Assembly (NCBI RefSeq): GCF_002294725.1
Contig: NZ_NSFT01000007.1
Span: 248,001 to 312,000 of the forward strand
Direction: 5' to 3'
Source: Mesorhizobium sp. WSM4313
GTDB taxonomy: Bacteria > Pseudomonadota > Alphaproteobacteria > Rhizobiales > Rhizobiaceae
Length of the DNA: 64,000 nucleotides
Below are positions 1-8,315 of this stretch, piece by piece (positions within the stretch are counted from its first letter, which is position 1; every line of letters starts with the position of its first letter). The notes under the pieces are model-generated. The model ran no database searches, was not told the DNA's origin, and worked only from the letters and a program-made list of their open reading frames with translations. Both the position numbers and the translations under genes were made by a program.

Positions 1-705
1 CGCCTGCCGGCCTTCTTCCTGGCGCCGCGCGATTTCGCCGGCCCGACAGCGCGCCGCATGGAGGCGGCCGTCATGCCGTTGGCGGAATGCTTTATCACGC
101 CGATGGCCGCCGTTGCCGGTTCGGTAGCCGACGAAATTCTCAGCGCAATGCTCGCCGGCCGCCGGCTCGACCGCGCTTACGTCAACAATGGCGGCGACTG
201 CGCTCTCCATCTTGGCATCGGCCAGACGATGACGGTGGCGATCGCCGGCACCGGGCACGGCATGGCCGACCGCGTCGCCATTCGAGCCGAAGACGGCGTG
301 CGCGGCGTCGCCACGAGCGGCTGGCGCGGCCGGTCGTTTTCGCTGGGCATAGCCGATGCCGTCACGGTGCTGGCGCCGACCGGCGCCGAGGCCGACGCGG
401 CGGCAACGCTGATTGCCAACGCCGTCGATCTACCTGGACATCCCGCCATTGCACGCGCCGCCGCGCGCGATCTGGCGTCGGACAGCGATCTCGGCGAGAT
501 GCTGGTGACACAAAGCGTCGGCCCACTTGATGCCGCCGAAATTGCGCGCGCGCTGGACAACGGCCTTGCCGTCGCCGAAGATTTTCGCCGGCGCGGCCTG
601 ATCGCCGCATCGGCGCTGTTTCTGGCTGGCGAAGCCCGCATCAGTGGCTCGGTGACGCTCGCTGCGCCCAACAAGCATGCACAGGAGGAATTTGCCGATG
701 CCTGA
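1..705 (+). CDS. UPF0280 family (ApbE-like) protein, 5' end cut by the window
   Basis: The frame is open from base 1, so the true start lies upstream; 234 residues are visible. A VNNGGDCAL motif and a later VATSG...SLGIADAVTVLA segment match the UPF0280 family. Its fold resembles ApbE (FAD:protein FMN transferase), in which the GGD and ADA segments bind flavin and metal. Whether this protein transfers FMN is not known. The stop overlaps the next gene by 8 bp, so it is very probably cotranscribed and translationally coupled with the DUF1185-type gene and the MarR regulator. Confidence 0.75.
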   Translation, partial: RLPAFFLAPRDFAGPTARRMEAAVMPLAECFITPMAAVAGSVADEILSAMLAGRRLDRAYVNNGGDCALHLGIGQTMTVAIAGTGHGMADRVAIRAEDGVRGVATSGWRGRSFSLGIADAVTVLAPTGAEADAAATLIANAVDLPGHPAIARAAARDLASDSDLGEMLVTQSVGPLDAAEIARALDNGLAVAEDFRRRGLIAASALFLAGEARISGSVTLAAPNKHAQEEFADA

Positions 706-1282
706 GTTTCCGATCCGCAAGGTTGCGGTTCTGACCGAGGAAATTTTCCACGAGGGCGGACCCACGGCCAGAGAGCCGCGCCTGCGCGCGGCTGCCATGG
801 CGCTTGTGAAAAATCCCTTCGCTGGCCGTTATGTCGAAGACCTGCAGGGCGCGATGGAGGACCTGAAGCCGCTCGGGCTTCTGCTCTCGGACAGGCTGAT
901 CGCAGCACTTGGCGGCGACGTGAAGAAGATCGACGGCTACGGCAAGGGCGCCATAGTCGGCACGGCAGGGGAGCTGGAGCACGGTGCGCTATGGCATGTG
1001 CCGGGCGGCTACGCCATGCGCGAGCGTCTGGGCGACGCCAAGGCGATCGTGCCCTCGGCCAAGAAGGTCGGGGTCTTCGGAGCAAGGCTCGACGTGCCGC
1101 TTGGCCACATCAACGCCGCCTATGTGCGCAGCCATTTCGACGCCATGGAGGTCGGCATCAGCGACGGCCCGCGTCCGGACGAGATCCTGTTCTGCCTCGC
1201 CATGACCTGCGGCCCGCGTGTCCACAACCGCATGGGCGGCCTGGCTGCCGAGGACATCAAGGCATGGGACGGCCTGAGATGA
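698..1282 (+). CDS. DUF1185 / amino acid synthesis family protein
   Basis: A 194-residue cytosolic protein. The ATG at 698 is chosen over the in-frame ATG at 677 because a strong AGGAGG lies just upstream of 698 and the protein then begins MPEFPIRKVAVLTEEIF, as family members do. I recognise the DUF1185 (AA_synth) family from the start, the central GKGAIVGTAGELEHGALWH stretch and the closing GPRVHNRMGG. The family is named for a presumed link to amino acid metabolism, but I know of no proven reaction. It overlaps the UPF0280 gene by 8 bp and the MarR gene by an ATGA junction, so the three form one operon. Confidence 0.75.
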   Translation: MPEFPIRKVAVLTEEIFHEGGPTAREPRLRAAAMALVKNPFAGRYVEDLQGAMEDLKPLGLLLSDRLIAALGGDVKKIDGYGKGAIVGTAGELEHGALWHVPGGYAMRERLGDAKAIVPSAKKVGVFGARLDVPLGHINAAYVRSHFDAMEVGISDGPRPDEILFCLAMTCGPRVHNRMGGLAAEDIKAWDGLR

Positions 1283-1740
1283 GCGCCGAGGACAATCTGC
1301 TGCGGCTGGTCGAAGCCGAAGACGGCGACGAGAACAACTACCACCTGCAGGACCAGGTCGGCTTCATCCTGCGCAAGGCGCACCAGCGCCATGTTTCGAT
1401 CTTCGCCTCGCATATCGGCGACCTGACGCCGCCGCAATTTGCCGCTTTGGCCAAGCTTTACGATATCGGCGAAACCTCGCAGAACCAGTTGGGAACGCTG
1501 ATTGCCATGGACGCCGCGACCGTGAAGGGTGTCATCGACCGGCTGAAGGCGCGCGGGCTGGTCGAAGTTTCCAAGCACGAGGTCGACAAAAGGCGGCTGC
1601 TGGTCAATCTGACGCCGGAAGGCCGCGAGGCGATCGAGCGGCTGATCCCGCTCGCGCGCGCAATCACCGAGGAGACGTTGGCGCCGCTGACTGCCAAGGA
1701 AACCGCGACGTTCCTGCGGCTGTTGGCGAAGCTGGCGTGA
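1279..1740 (+). CDS. MarR family transcriptional regulator
   Basis: A 153-residue winged-helix repressor-type protein. The start is the ATG of an ATGA overlap with the upstream gene. Residues about 45-110 hold the helix-turn-helix (TSQNQLGTLIAMDAATVKGVIDRL) and the wing with its DKRRLLVNLTPEG signature, both typical of MarR proteins. Such proteins usually dimerise and respond to small aromatic or phenolic ligands. Because it is the last gene of the UPF0280-DUF1185 operon it may control that operon, or the convergent hyuAB genes; the sequence does not decide. Confidence 0.88.
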   Translation: MSAEDNLLRLVEAEDGDENNYHLQDQVGFILRKAHQRHVSIFASHIGDLTPPQFAALAKLYDIGETSQNQLGTLIAMDAATVKGVIDRLKARGLVEVSKHEVDKRRLLVNLTPEGREAIERLIPLARAITEETLAPLTAKETATFLRLLAKLA

Positions 1741-1787
1741 AGGGTTGCTTTCGAGAGGGTGGCACCTCTAGACGCTGGAGGGACAGC

Positions 1788-1947
1788 ACCCCCCCTCTGG
1801 CCTGCCGGCCATCTCCCCCACAAGGGGGGAGATCAGATGTCATCTCGGCCTTCGCAAATCTCCGGCGTTGAAGAGAGAGCGCCAAGGCTGAAACTGCCAA
1901 TCTCCCCCCTTGCGGGGGAGATGCCCGGCAGGGCAGAGGGGGGTGTG
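1788..1947. repeat. Dispersed palindromic repeat, family E copy 1
   Basis: About 160 bp bounded by an inverted repeat: a C-run followed by TCTGGCCTGCCGGC on the left and GCCCGGCAGGGCAGAGGG plus a G-run on the right. Internal CTCCCCC...GGGGGAGAT blocks also pair. A second copy lies at 45329-45494 with a different centre. It sits between the convergent MarR and hyuB genes. It contains no believable gene; a 77-codon open frame across it is a by-product. Confidence 0.8.
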
Positions 1948-2000
1948 AAGGAACTCGACGGAAGCGTGTCGGCACCTTCGATCGATCGTTAGCCGTCCGC

Positions 2001-3689
2001 CTACACGTCCACCCCGAACATCTCCCTGGCCTGCTCAGCCGTATAGTACCCGAGCCTGACATCCTCGGCGACCAGCTTCGGGTCGCGCTCGCGCGGATCG
2101 CCGTAACCGCCGCCGCCGGGCGTGCCGACACGCACGCGGTCGCCGGCCTTGAGCGCGATGTCCTGTTCCTTGGAAAGATGCGGCGGCACATGCGCTTCGC
2201 CGCCCCGGAACACGGTGACGCTGTTCGGCGCGCCGTCCCTGCCGCCGAGCGCGCCTTGCGGCCCGAAGCGGCCGTGATCCATGACGAATGATGCGCGCGC
2301 TTCGCCGCGCAATAGCTCGACTTCATAGGCGAGCCCGAAGCCACCGCGATGTTTTCCCGCGCCGCCGGAGCCTTCGCGCAAGGCGTAATGCCGGTAGAGC
2401 ACCGGAAAAGCCTGCTCCATGATCTCGACCGGCGGCGATTTCGAAATGCCGATGGTCGAGCAGCCATTGCTCAAGCCGTCATGGCCGGCATTGCCGCCAT
2501 AACCGCCGCCCGAGATCTGGTACATGACATAGTCGCGGCCGCGTGCCGGATCGTTGCCGCCGAGCGCGAAATTGCCGCTGGAGCCGGCGGGTGCCGCCGT
2601 CACCTTTTCCGGCAGCGCCTGCACCATAGCGGCGAATACGGCTTCGGCGATGCGCTGCGAAACCTCCGCCGCGCAGCCCGAGACCGGGCGCGGATATTTG
2701 GCGTCGAGGAACGTGCCTTCCGGCCGCTTGACGTTTAGCGGCTCGAAGGCGCCGGCGCTGATCGGCACTTCTGGAAAAATATGCCGCATGGCCAGATAAA
2801 CCGAGGACAGCGTCGTCGCCAGCACGCTGTTCATCGGCCCGGCGCAGGGTTTCGATGAGCCGGCAAAGTCGAAGGTCAGCGTGTCGCCTTGCTTCTCGAC
2901 GGCGAGATTGATGGTCAGCGGCTCGTTCACCACGCCGTCGGAATCGACGAAGGCCTGCGAGCGGTAGACGCCGTCCGGGATCACGGCGATCGAGGCGCGC
3001 ATCTGCTCAGCGGCGCGGCGGCGCAGTTCGGCAATGGCCTCGACGACGGTTTCGTCCCCGTAACGATCCAGGATTTCGTTGAGTCTGTCCTGGCCGATCA
3101 GCAGCGCCGCAGCCTGCGCGCGGATGTCGCCGATGCGCTGGTCGGCGACCCGGATGTTGGAACAGATGATGGCGTAGATCTCCGGATCGAGCGCGCCCTT
3201 CTTGAACAGCTTTACCGGTGGAAGACGCAAGCCCTCTTGCTCGACCGCGGTGGCTGAAGCGGAGAAGCCGCCCGGCACCGAACCGCCAATATCCGGCCAA
3301 TGACCGGTGTTGGAAAGCCAGCAGAAGATCTTGCCGCCGCGATAGACCGGCATGACGAAGCGCACATCCATCAGATGCGTGCCGCCGAGATAGGGGTCGT
3401 TGACGATGTAGATGTCGCCGGGCTCGGGTGCCAGGCAACGGCCGTCGGCGATCATCTCGATGACCGTCCTGGTCGAGTATTGCATGACACCGACGAAGAC
3501 CGGCAGGCCCTGGCTGCCCTGCGCGATCAGCGACCCATCGACGGCCGAATAGATGCCGTCCGAACGGTCATTGGCTTCCGCGATAACCGGCGAGAAGGCC
3601 GCGCGCGAGAAGGTCAGGTCCATCTCGTCGCAGACCTGCTGCAGCGCCGCCTGCAGCACCGAAAGCGTGATCGTGTCGAGCTTTGCCAT
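2001..3689 (-). CDS. hyuB: Hydantoinase B / oxoprolinase family subunit
   Basis: 562 residues, the usual length for HyuB. The frame is open further upstream, but the ATG at 3689 is 1 bp after the hyuA stop and gives the normal start MAKLDTITLSVLQAALQQV. Recognisable blocks are DRSDGIYS, the metal-site region GDIYIVNDPYLGGTHLMDV, NTGHWPDIGG, and the C-terminal GGGGYGDP. With HyuA it forms the ATP-dependent hydantoinase/5-oxoprolinase/acetone-carboxylase-like superfamily that opens cyclic amides such as N-methylhydantoin or 5-oxoproline. The exact substrate cannot be read from sequence. No N-carbamoylase is adjacent, which weakens a hydantoin-only interpretation. Confidence 0.92.
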   Translation of the reverse strand: MAKLDTITLSVLQAALQQVCDEMDLTFSRAAFSPVIAEANDRSDGIYSAVDGSLIAQGSQGLPVFVGVMQYSTRTVIEMIADGRCLAPEPGDIYIVNDPYLGGTHLMDVRFVMPVYRGGKIFCWLSNTGHWPDIGGSVPGGFSASATAVEQEGLRLPPVKLFKKGALDPEIYAIICSNIRVADQRIGDIRAQAAALLIGQDRLNEILDRYGDETVVEAIAELRRRAAEQMRASIAVIPDGVYRSQAFVDSDGVVNEPLTINLAVEKQGDTLTFDFAGSSKPCAGPMNSVLATTLSSVYLAMRHIFPEVPISAGAFEPLNVKRPEGTFLDAKYPRPVSGCAAEVSQRIAEAVFAAMVQALPEKVTAAPAGSSGNFALGGNDPARGRDYVMYQISGGGYGGNAGHDGLSNGCSTIGISKSPPVEIMEQAFPVLYRHYALREGSGGAGKHRGGFGLAYEVELLRGEARASFVMDHGRFGPQGALGGRDGAPNSVTVFRGGEAHVPPHLSKEQDIALKAGDRVRVGTPGGGGYGDPRERDPKLVAEDVRLGYYTAEQAREMFGVDV

Positions 3690-3690
3690 C

Positions 3691-5763
3691 TTAAGCCTCG
3701 CCGATGTCGATGATGATGTTGCCGTCGGCATCCGAGCGCGCCCGGTCGCCTGGTTCGAGCACGGTCGTGGCATCCATCTGCTCGAGGATTGCCGGCCCCA
3801 CAATTGTTGCGTCGAGCGGCAGCTTTTCGCGCGCGTAGACCGGCGTGTCATGCCAGCGCCCGCTGTACCAGACCGGCCGGATTTCGCGCCGCGCCTCCTC
3901 GAGCGTGGTGGCACGTCCTGCGGGGTCGATCAGCCGCGACAGGTCGATCTGCGGCCGCACGCCGGTAACCGATGTGTTGAGGTTGACGAGGTTGGCGCGG
4001 ATCTCCGGCAACTCGACCTTGAAGCGCGCGAAATAGGCTTTTTCGAACAGAAGCTGCAGTGTTTCTCGTGAAACCGACAAGGAGGGCAGCGGCACGTTGA
4101 TAATGTGCGTCTGACCGACGAACTGCATGTCGGCCGAATGCGTCACGCGGATCGCGTCGGGCTTCACCGCTTCCTTGGCGATCAGCGCCTCGCCTTCGTT
4201 ACGGTGCCGTTCCAACACCTCGCGAAGCGCGGTTTCGTCGAGGCCGCCGACCGGCTGGTTGATTGTGTTGACGAAGTCATGCCGCAGATCGGCCACAACG
4301 CAGCCGAGCGCATTGGTGATGCCCGGGCGCGCCGGCACCAGCACCCTGGGCAGGCCAAGCTCGCGGGCGAGTGCCGTCGCGTGCAGCGGCCCGGCGCCGC
4401 CGAAGGCGAACAGCGCGAAATCGCGCGGATCGTGGCCGCGCGACACCGAGACCATGCGGATCGCGCCCGCCATCTTCATGTTGCCGAGCCTCAGCACAGC
4501 ACCCGCCGCTTCGACGCCGGAAAGGCCTGTGCGCTTGCCGATCTTCTCCTCGAAAATGCCGGTGACACGCTCGACCGTGACCGGATTGTCGACGGCGAGC
4601 AATTTCTTCGGCGCCAGGCGGCCGAGCACCAGATTGGCGTCGGTGATGGTCGGCTCGATGCCGCCGCGCCCGTAGCAGATCGGGCCGGGGTTTGCGCCGG
4701 CGCTTTCCGGGCCGATCTCGATCAGCCCGGCCGCATCGACGCGCGCGATCGAGCCGCCGCCGGCGCCCACCGTGTGCACCGCCACCATCGGCACATGGAT
4801 CGGCATCGCATATTCGATCTCGATCTCGTTGGAGACGGCGGGTTCGGCGTTGCGGATCAGCGCCACGTCGGTCGAGGTGCCGCCCATGTCGTAGGTGACG
4901 AGATTGCCGAAGCCGGCGCGTTTTCCCGTATAGGCGGCGGCGATAACGCCGGAGGCCGGGCCGGACATCACGGTCTTGGCCGATTCCTGCGTGACGAAGC
5001 GGGCCGAGATCATGCCGCCATTGCCGTTCATGATCAGGAAGTCGCGGGCGTAGCCCTTTGCCGCCAGCTCCTTGCGCAGCCGCTCGACATAGCGTTCGAG
5101 GATCGGCTGAACCGAGGCGTTGACTGCCGCGGTGACGCCGCGTTCGAACTCGCGCGCTTCCGAAAGCAGCGCATGGCCGGTGGTGATGTGGCCGTTCGGC
5201 CAGAGCTCCGCCGCGATCTCGGCGGCGCGCCGCTCATGCGAGGGGTTGGCGTAAGAGTGCAGGAAATGAATGACCAGCGACTCGCAGCCGGCGTCGAGCA
5301 GCTTTTTCACCCCATCGCGCATCTCGGCTTCGTCGAGTGGGATGCGCACGGCGCCCGACGCCTCGACCCGCTCCGAGACTTCGAGCCGAAGGTCGCGGGG
5401 AATGACGGGGACGAAAGTGCCCGTCATCCCATAGGCCTGCGGCCTTGTGCGCCGCCCAAGCTCAATCACGTCGCGAAAGCCGCGCGTGGTGATCATGCCG
5501 GTCCGCGCCAGGCGGCGCTCCAGCACGGCGTTGGTCGTGGTCGTCGTGCCGTGCACGATGAGGTCGATGCCGTCGATCGGAAAACCGGTGGCGCCAAGGG
5601 CTGCGACCACGCCGAAGGCTTGGTTTTCCACCGTGGTCGGGGTCTTGGCGATGTGGACTTTGCCACCCGCCTTGCCGTCGATCAAAAGCAGGTCAGTGAA
5701 GGTGCCGCCAACATCGATGCCAGCTACGACGCTTCCCGCCGACGCCGAAAATTTCTCATTCAT
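3691..5763 (-). CDS. hyuA: Hydantoinase A / oxoprolinase family subunit
   Basis: 690 residues with the N-terminal Hydant_A_N domain (GIDVGGTFTDLLL, ATPase fold of the actin/hexokinase type) and the hydantoinase A domain (NGNGGMISARFV, YDMGGTSTDVAL, GAGGGSIARVD). It is the ATP-binding partner of HyuB, reads in the same direction with 1 bp between them, and is thus one transcription unit. It diverges from fpr across a 222-bp spacer that contains a relatively AT-rich stretch near 5840-5880 where its promoter probably lies. The C-terminal part (from about residue 500) carries the Cys-poor extension seen in 5-oxoprolinase-like proteins. Substrate remains unassigned. Confidence 0.92.
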   Translation of the reverse strand: MNEKFSASAGSVVAGIDVGGTFTDLLLIDGKAGGKVHIAKTPTTVENQAFGVVAALGATGFPIDGIDLIVHGTTTTTNAVLERRLARTGMITTRGFRDVIELGRRTRPQAYGMTGTFVPVIPRDLRLEVSERVEASGAVRIPLDEAEMRDGVKKLLDAGCESLVIHFLHSYANPSHERRAAEIAAELWPNGHITTGHALLSEAREFERGVTAAVNASVQPILERYVERLRKELAAKGYARDFLIMNGNGGMISARFVTQESAKTVMSGPASGVIAAAYTGKRAGFGNLVTYDMGGTSTDVALIRNAEPAVSNEIEIEYAMPIHVPMVAVHTVGAGGGSIARVDAAGLIEIGPESAGANPGPICYGRGGIEPTITDANLVLGRLAPKKLLAVDNPVTVERVTGIFEEKIGKRTGLSGVEAAGAVLRLGNMKMAGAIRMVSVSRGHDPRDFALFAFGGAGPLHATALARELGLPRVLVPARPGITNALGCVVADLRHDFVNTINQPVGGLDETALREVLERHRNEGEALIAKEAVKPDAIRVTHSADMQFVGQTHIINVPLPSLSVSRETLQLLFEKAYFARFKVELPEIRANLVNLNTSVTGVRPQIDLSRLIDPAGRATTLEEARREIRPVWYSGRWHDTPVYAREKLPLDATIVGPAILEQMDATTVLEPGDRARSDADGNIIIDIGEA

Positions 5764-5985
5764 TGCCGAAACCCGAAATGCCAGGACTACGGATATGCTT
5801 CGGTTTGGAAAGGCGTTTTACGCCGCCATCTTGACCTGAAGATCATTTGTATACTAATAAATTATCGACACAAGAGCTTACCGCTTGACAGTGTGCAGGG
5901 AGCACGCCGGAACCTGACCGTTCGGGCGCGCAGGAGAAAGTTTGGCGCCCAGTGCGTTTCATCTGGGCCGGAAAGTTGGGTTGGA

Positions 5986-6813
5986 ATGAACACGACATCC
6001 GCGTTGAACGTCGCCGGCGCAAAGCCGCTGCAGTTCCCGATCCCGGCCAATGTCTATGCCGAAACCGTAGTGTCGGTGAAGCATTACACCGACCGGCTGT
6101 TCTCCTTCCGCATCACCCGGCCGCAGTCGCTGCGCTTCCGCTCCGGCGAGTTCGTCATGATCGGCCTGCCCAATGCCGAGAAGCCGATCTTCCGCGCCTA
6201 TTCGGTCGCGAGCCCCGCCTGGGACGACGAGCTCGAATTCTTCTCGATCAAGGTCCCGGACGGTCCGCTGACGTCCGAGCTGCAGAAGATCGAGGTCGGC
6301 GACACCGTCATCATGCGTCAGAAGTCGACCGGCACGCTGGTGCTCGACGCGCTGACGCCCGCCAAGCGCGTGATCATGATCTCGACCGGCACCGGCATCG
6401 CGCCCTTCGCCAGCCTGCTGCGAGACCCCGATACCTACGAGAAATTCGACCAGGTCATCCTCACCCACACCTGCCGCGACAATGCCGAGCTCACCTATGG
6501 CCAGGAACTGGTGGCCGGGCTGGAGAGCGACCCGCTGATCGGCGAGCTGACCGGCGGCCGCGTCACGCTCTATAATTCGACGACCCGCGAGGAATCGGCG
6601 CGCATGGGCCGCATCACCGCGCTGATCGGCTCGGGCAAGTTCTATGCGGACCTCGGCATCGAGAAACTCAATCCCGAGACGGACCGCATCATGATCTGCG
6701 GCTCGATGCACATGCTGAAGGACGTCAAGGAGCTCGCCGAGAGCCTCGGCTTCCAGGAAGGCTCCTTGAGCCATCCGGCCAGCTTCGTCGTGGAGCGCGC
6801 CTTCGTCGGCTGA
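5986..6813 (+). CDS. fpr: Ferredoxin/flavodoxin--NADP+ reductase
   Basis: 275 residues. The frame is open far upstream, but the ATG at 5986 gives the family start and the bases before it are the divergent promoter region. An FAD-binding barrel carries RAYSVAS (the RxYS FAD motif), followed by an NADP domain with STGTGIAPFASLL and the C-terminal CGSMHMLKDV. It ends VERAFVG, close to the FPR-type terminus whose last residues stack on the flavin. It exchanges electrons between NADPH and ferredoxin or flavodoxin in the cytosol and in related bacteria serves the oxidative stress response. It stands alone as a monocistronic unit. Confidence 0.93.
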   Translation: MNTTSALNVAGAKPLQFPIPANVYAETVVSVKHYTDRLFSFRITRPQSLRFRSGEFVMIGLPNAEKPIFRAYSVASPAWDDELEFFSIKVPDGPLTSELQKIEVGDTVIMRQKSTGTLVLDALTPAKRVIMISTGTGIAPFASLLRDPDTYEKFDQVILTHTCRDNAELTYGQELVAGLESDPLIGELTGGRVTLYNSTTREESARMGRITALIGSGKFYADLGIEKLNPETDRIMICGSMHMLKDVKELAESLGFQEGSLSHPASFVVERAFVG

Positions 6814-6874
6814 GACATATCGCGGTCCGCCTGCTCTGTTGGAGGCGTCTGAGATTAGCGACGGCATTCGCGCT

Positions 6875-7034
6875 TCGTCATTCTAGGGCGGAGCAAGGAG
6901 CGGAGCGATGCGCGCAGAACCCTAGAATCCATGCCGTTACGCTAAGGCGTTGCGGCGGTTACAGAATTCTGCACCGTTGCACTCTGTGGCAGAGGTCACG
7001 GCATGGATACTCGGGTCAAGCCCGAGTATAACGA
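6875..7034. repeat. Dispersed mosaic repeat, family F copy 1
   Basis: About 160 bp. It begins TCGTCATTCTAGGGCGGAGC, has a central ACAGAATTCTGCACCGTTGC-like block, and ends GGGTCAAGCCCGAGTATAACGA. The inner halves ATGCCGT and ACGGCAT pair, so the unit folds as a long hairpin. A diverged copy in the opposite orientation lies at 23541-23703. It occupies the first half of the 439-bp gene-free stretch between fpr and deoC. Confidence 0.8.
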
Positions 7035-7089
7035 AGGGATGGGCATTTCGGCCAATCTCCAACGCATGGAGCGCCTACCCAGCATGATG

Positions 7090-7109
7090 TTTTGACCATA
7101 CGGTCAAAA
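7090..7109. promoter_or_regulatory. RutR-like palindromic operator upstream of deoC
   Basis: Perfect 8-bp inverted repeat TTTTGACC-ATAC-GGTCAAAA. It matches the known RutR consensus TTGACCA-N2-TGGTCAA at all but one position. RutR is a TetR-family sensor of uracil/thymine. It lies about 145 bp upstream of deoC, a deoxynucleoside catabolic gene, so a pyrimidine-linked regulator is plausible; the regulator gene itself is not in this window. Confidence 0.55.
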
Positions 7110-7154
7110 ATCTGCTGCCTGAGCGGGCTTTTTGCGCTATGACCCTTTGAAAGA

Positions 7155-7177
7155 CTCGTGAAGCATCGCTTCACGGG
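7155..7177 (+). promoter_or_regulatory. Hairpin in the probable deoC leader
   Basis: CGTGAAGC-ATC-GCTTCACG is a perfect 8-bp stem with a 3-base loop, extendable by one G-U and one C-G pair. It lies 76 bp before the deoC start and 46 bp after the RutR-like palindrome. It could be a leader structure or a second regulator site. Confidence 0.4.
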
Positions 7178-7252
7178 CTATCTTCGTTCGTGCCACCCAA
7201 TGACACCCACGAAGATATAGAAGCGCAAAGGCGCTGAGTGAAAGGGCAGGAG

Positions 7253-8299
7253 ATGAGCACGATCCGCGAGGCCGGCGCAGGCGCGCCCAAGGTGATGCCG
7301 CTGCCGGCGCGCGCCGCCGCCAATACGCCGCTACCGCTGGACCACGGCATTGCCCGCAATCCCGGGATGAAGCTCGATCTCGGCTTTCTGGAATCGGTGC
7401 GCAGCGTCAACCGCTCGGCGCTGGAGCGTCGCGTCGCGACGCTCACCAAGCGGCGCTCGATCAAGGCGGACAATCAGGCCGCCTGGCTCTTGCGCGCCAT
7501 CGCCTGCATGGACCTCACCACGCTGAACTCCAACGATACCGACGAGCGCGTGCGCCGGCTTTGCGCCAAGGCGATCAACCCGCTGCGTCGCGATATCGTC
7601 GAGGGCCTCGGCATATCAGGCGAGGCGATCCGTCCGGCGGCGGTCTGCGTCTACCATCCCTTCGTCGCCACCGCGGTCGACGCCGTGCGCGGCACCGGCA
7701 TCCATGTCGCCGCCGTCTCGACTGCTTTCCCGCACGGCCTTGCGCCGCTCTCCACGCGCCTGCAGGAGATCGAAGCATCGGTGAAGGACGGCGCCGACGA
7801 GATCGACGTCGTCATTCCACGCGGCCTGGTCTATGGCGCCAAATGGCGCGAGCTGTTCAACGAGATCGTCGCCATGCGCGCCGCCTGCGGCGATGCGCAT
7901 CTCAAGGTCATTCTTGGTACCGGCGACCTTGCCACGCTGCGCAACGTCATGCTGGCGTCGATGGTGGCGATGATGGCGGGCGCCGATTTCATCAAGACGT
8001 CGACCGGCAAGGAAAGCGTCAACGCCACGCTTCCTGTCGGGCTTGCCATGGTGCGCGCCATCCGCGCCTATTTTGAGGAGACCGGCTATCTCATCGGCTT
8101 CAAGCCGGCCGGCGGCATTTCGACGGCAAAAGTCTCGCTCGACTGGCTGGTGCTGATGAAAGAGGAGCTCGGCCGTCCCTGGCTCGAGCCGGACCTGTTC
8201 CGCTTCGGCGCCTCTAGCCTACTCACCGACATCGAGCGCCAGCTCGAACATCATTTGACCGGCCACTATTCGGCCAACCACCGCCACGCGATGGCGTAG
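7253..8299 (+). CDS. deoC: Deoxyribose-phosphate aldolase
   Basis: 348 residues. The ATG at 7253 is used because GGCAGGAG sits just before it; an in-frame GTG at 7238 lacks such a site. DeoC is a class I aldolase splitting 2-deoxyribose 5-phosphate to acetaldehyde and glyceraldehyde 3-phosphate. The Schiff-base lysine lies in DFIKTSTGKES, the second active lysine in GFKPAGGIST, and the conserved ICVYHPFV-type strand appears as VCVYHPFVATAVDAV. An N-terminal extension of about 80 residues puts it in the longer proteobacterial DeoC class. The adjoining aldehyde dehydrogenase gene, 16 bp downstream, would oxidise the acetaldehyde product. Confidence 0.95.
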   Translation: MSTIREAGAGAPKVMPLPARAAANTPLPLDHGIARNPGMKLDLGFLESVRSVNRSALERRVATLTKRRSIKADNQAAWLLRAIACMDLTTLNSNDTDERVRRLCAKAINPLRRDIVEGLGISGEAIRPAAVCVYHPFVATAVDAVRGTGIHVAAVSTAFPHGLAPLSTRLQEIEASVKDGADEIDVVIPRGLVYGAKWRELFNEIVAMRAACGDAHLKVILGTGDLATLRNVMLASMVAMMAGADFIKTSTGKESVNATLPVGLAMVRAIRAYFEETGYLIGFKPAGGISTAKVSLDWLVLMKEELGRPWLEPDLFRFGASSLLTDIERQLEHHLTGHYSANHRHAMA

Positions 8300-8315
8300 G
8301 CTACGAGTGCGCCCC

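Noticed and set aside
1759..1992. Small gene in the convergent gap after the MarR gene
   Set aside because: The frame runs through the palindromic family E repeat and shows no coding features.
4105..5985. N-terminal extension of the fpr reading frame
   Set aside because: The extended part lies antisense to hyuA and resembles no protein; the FPR domain begins at 5986.
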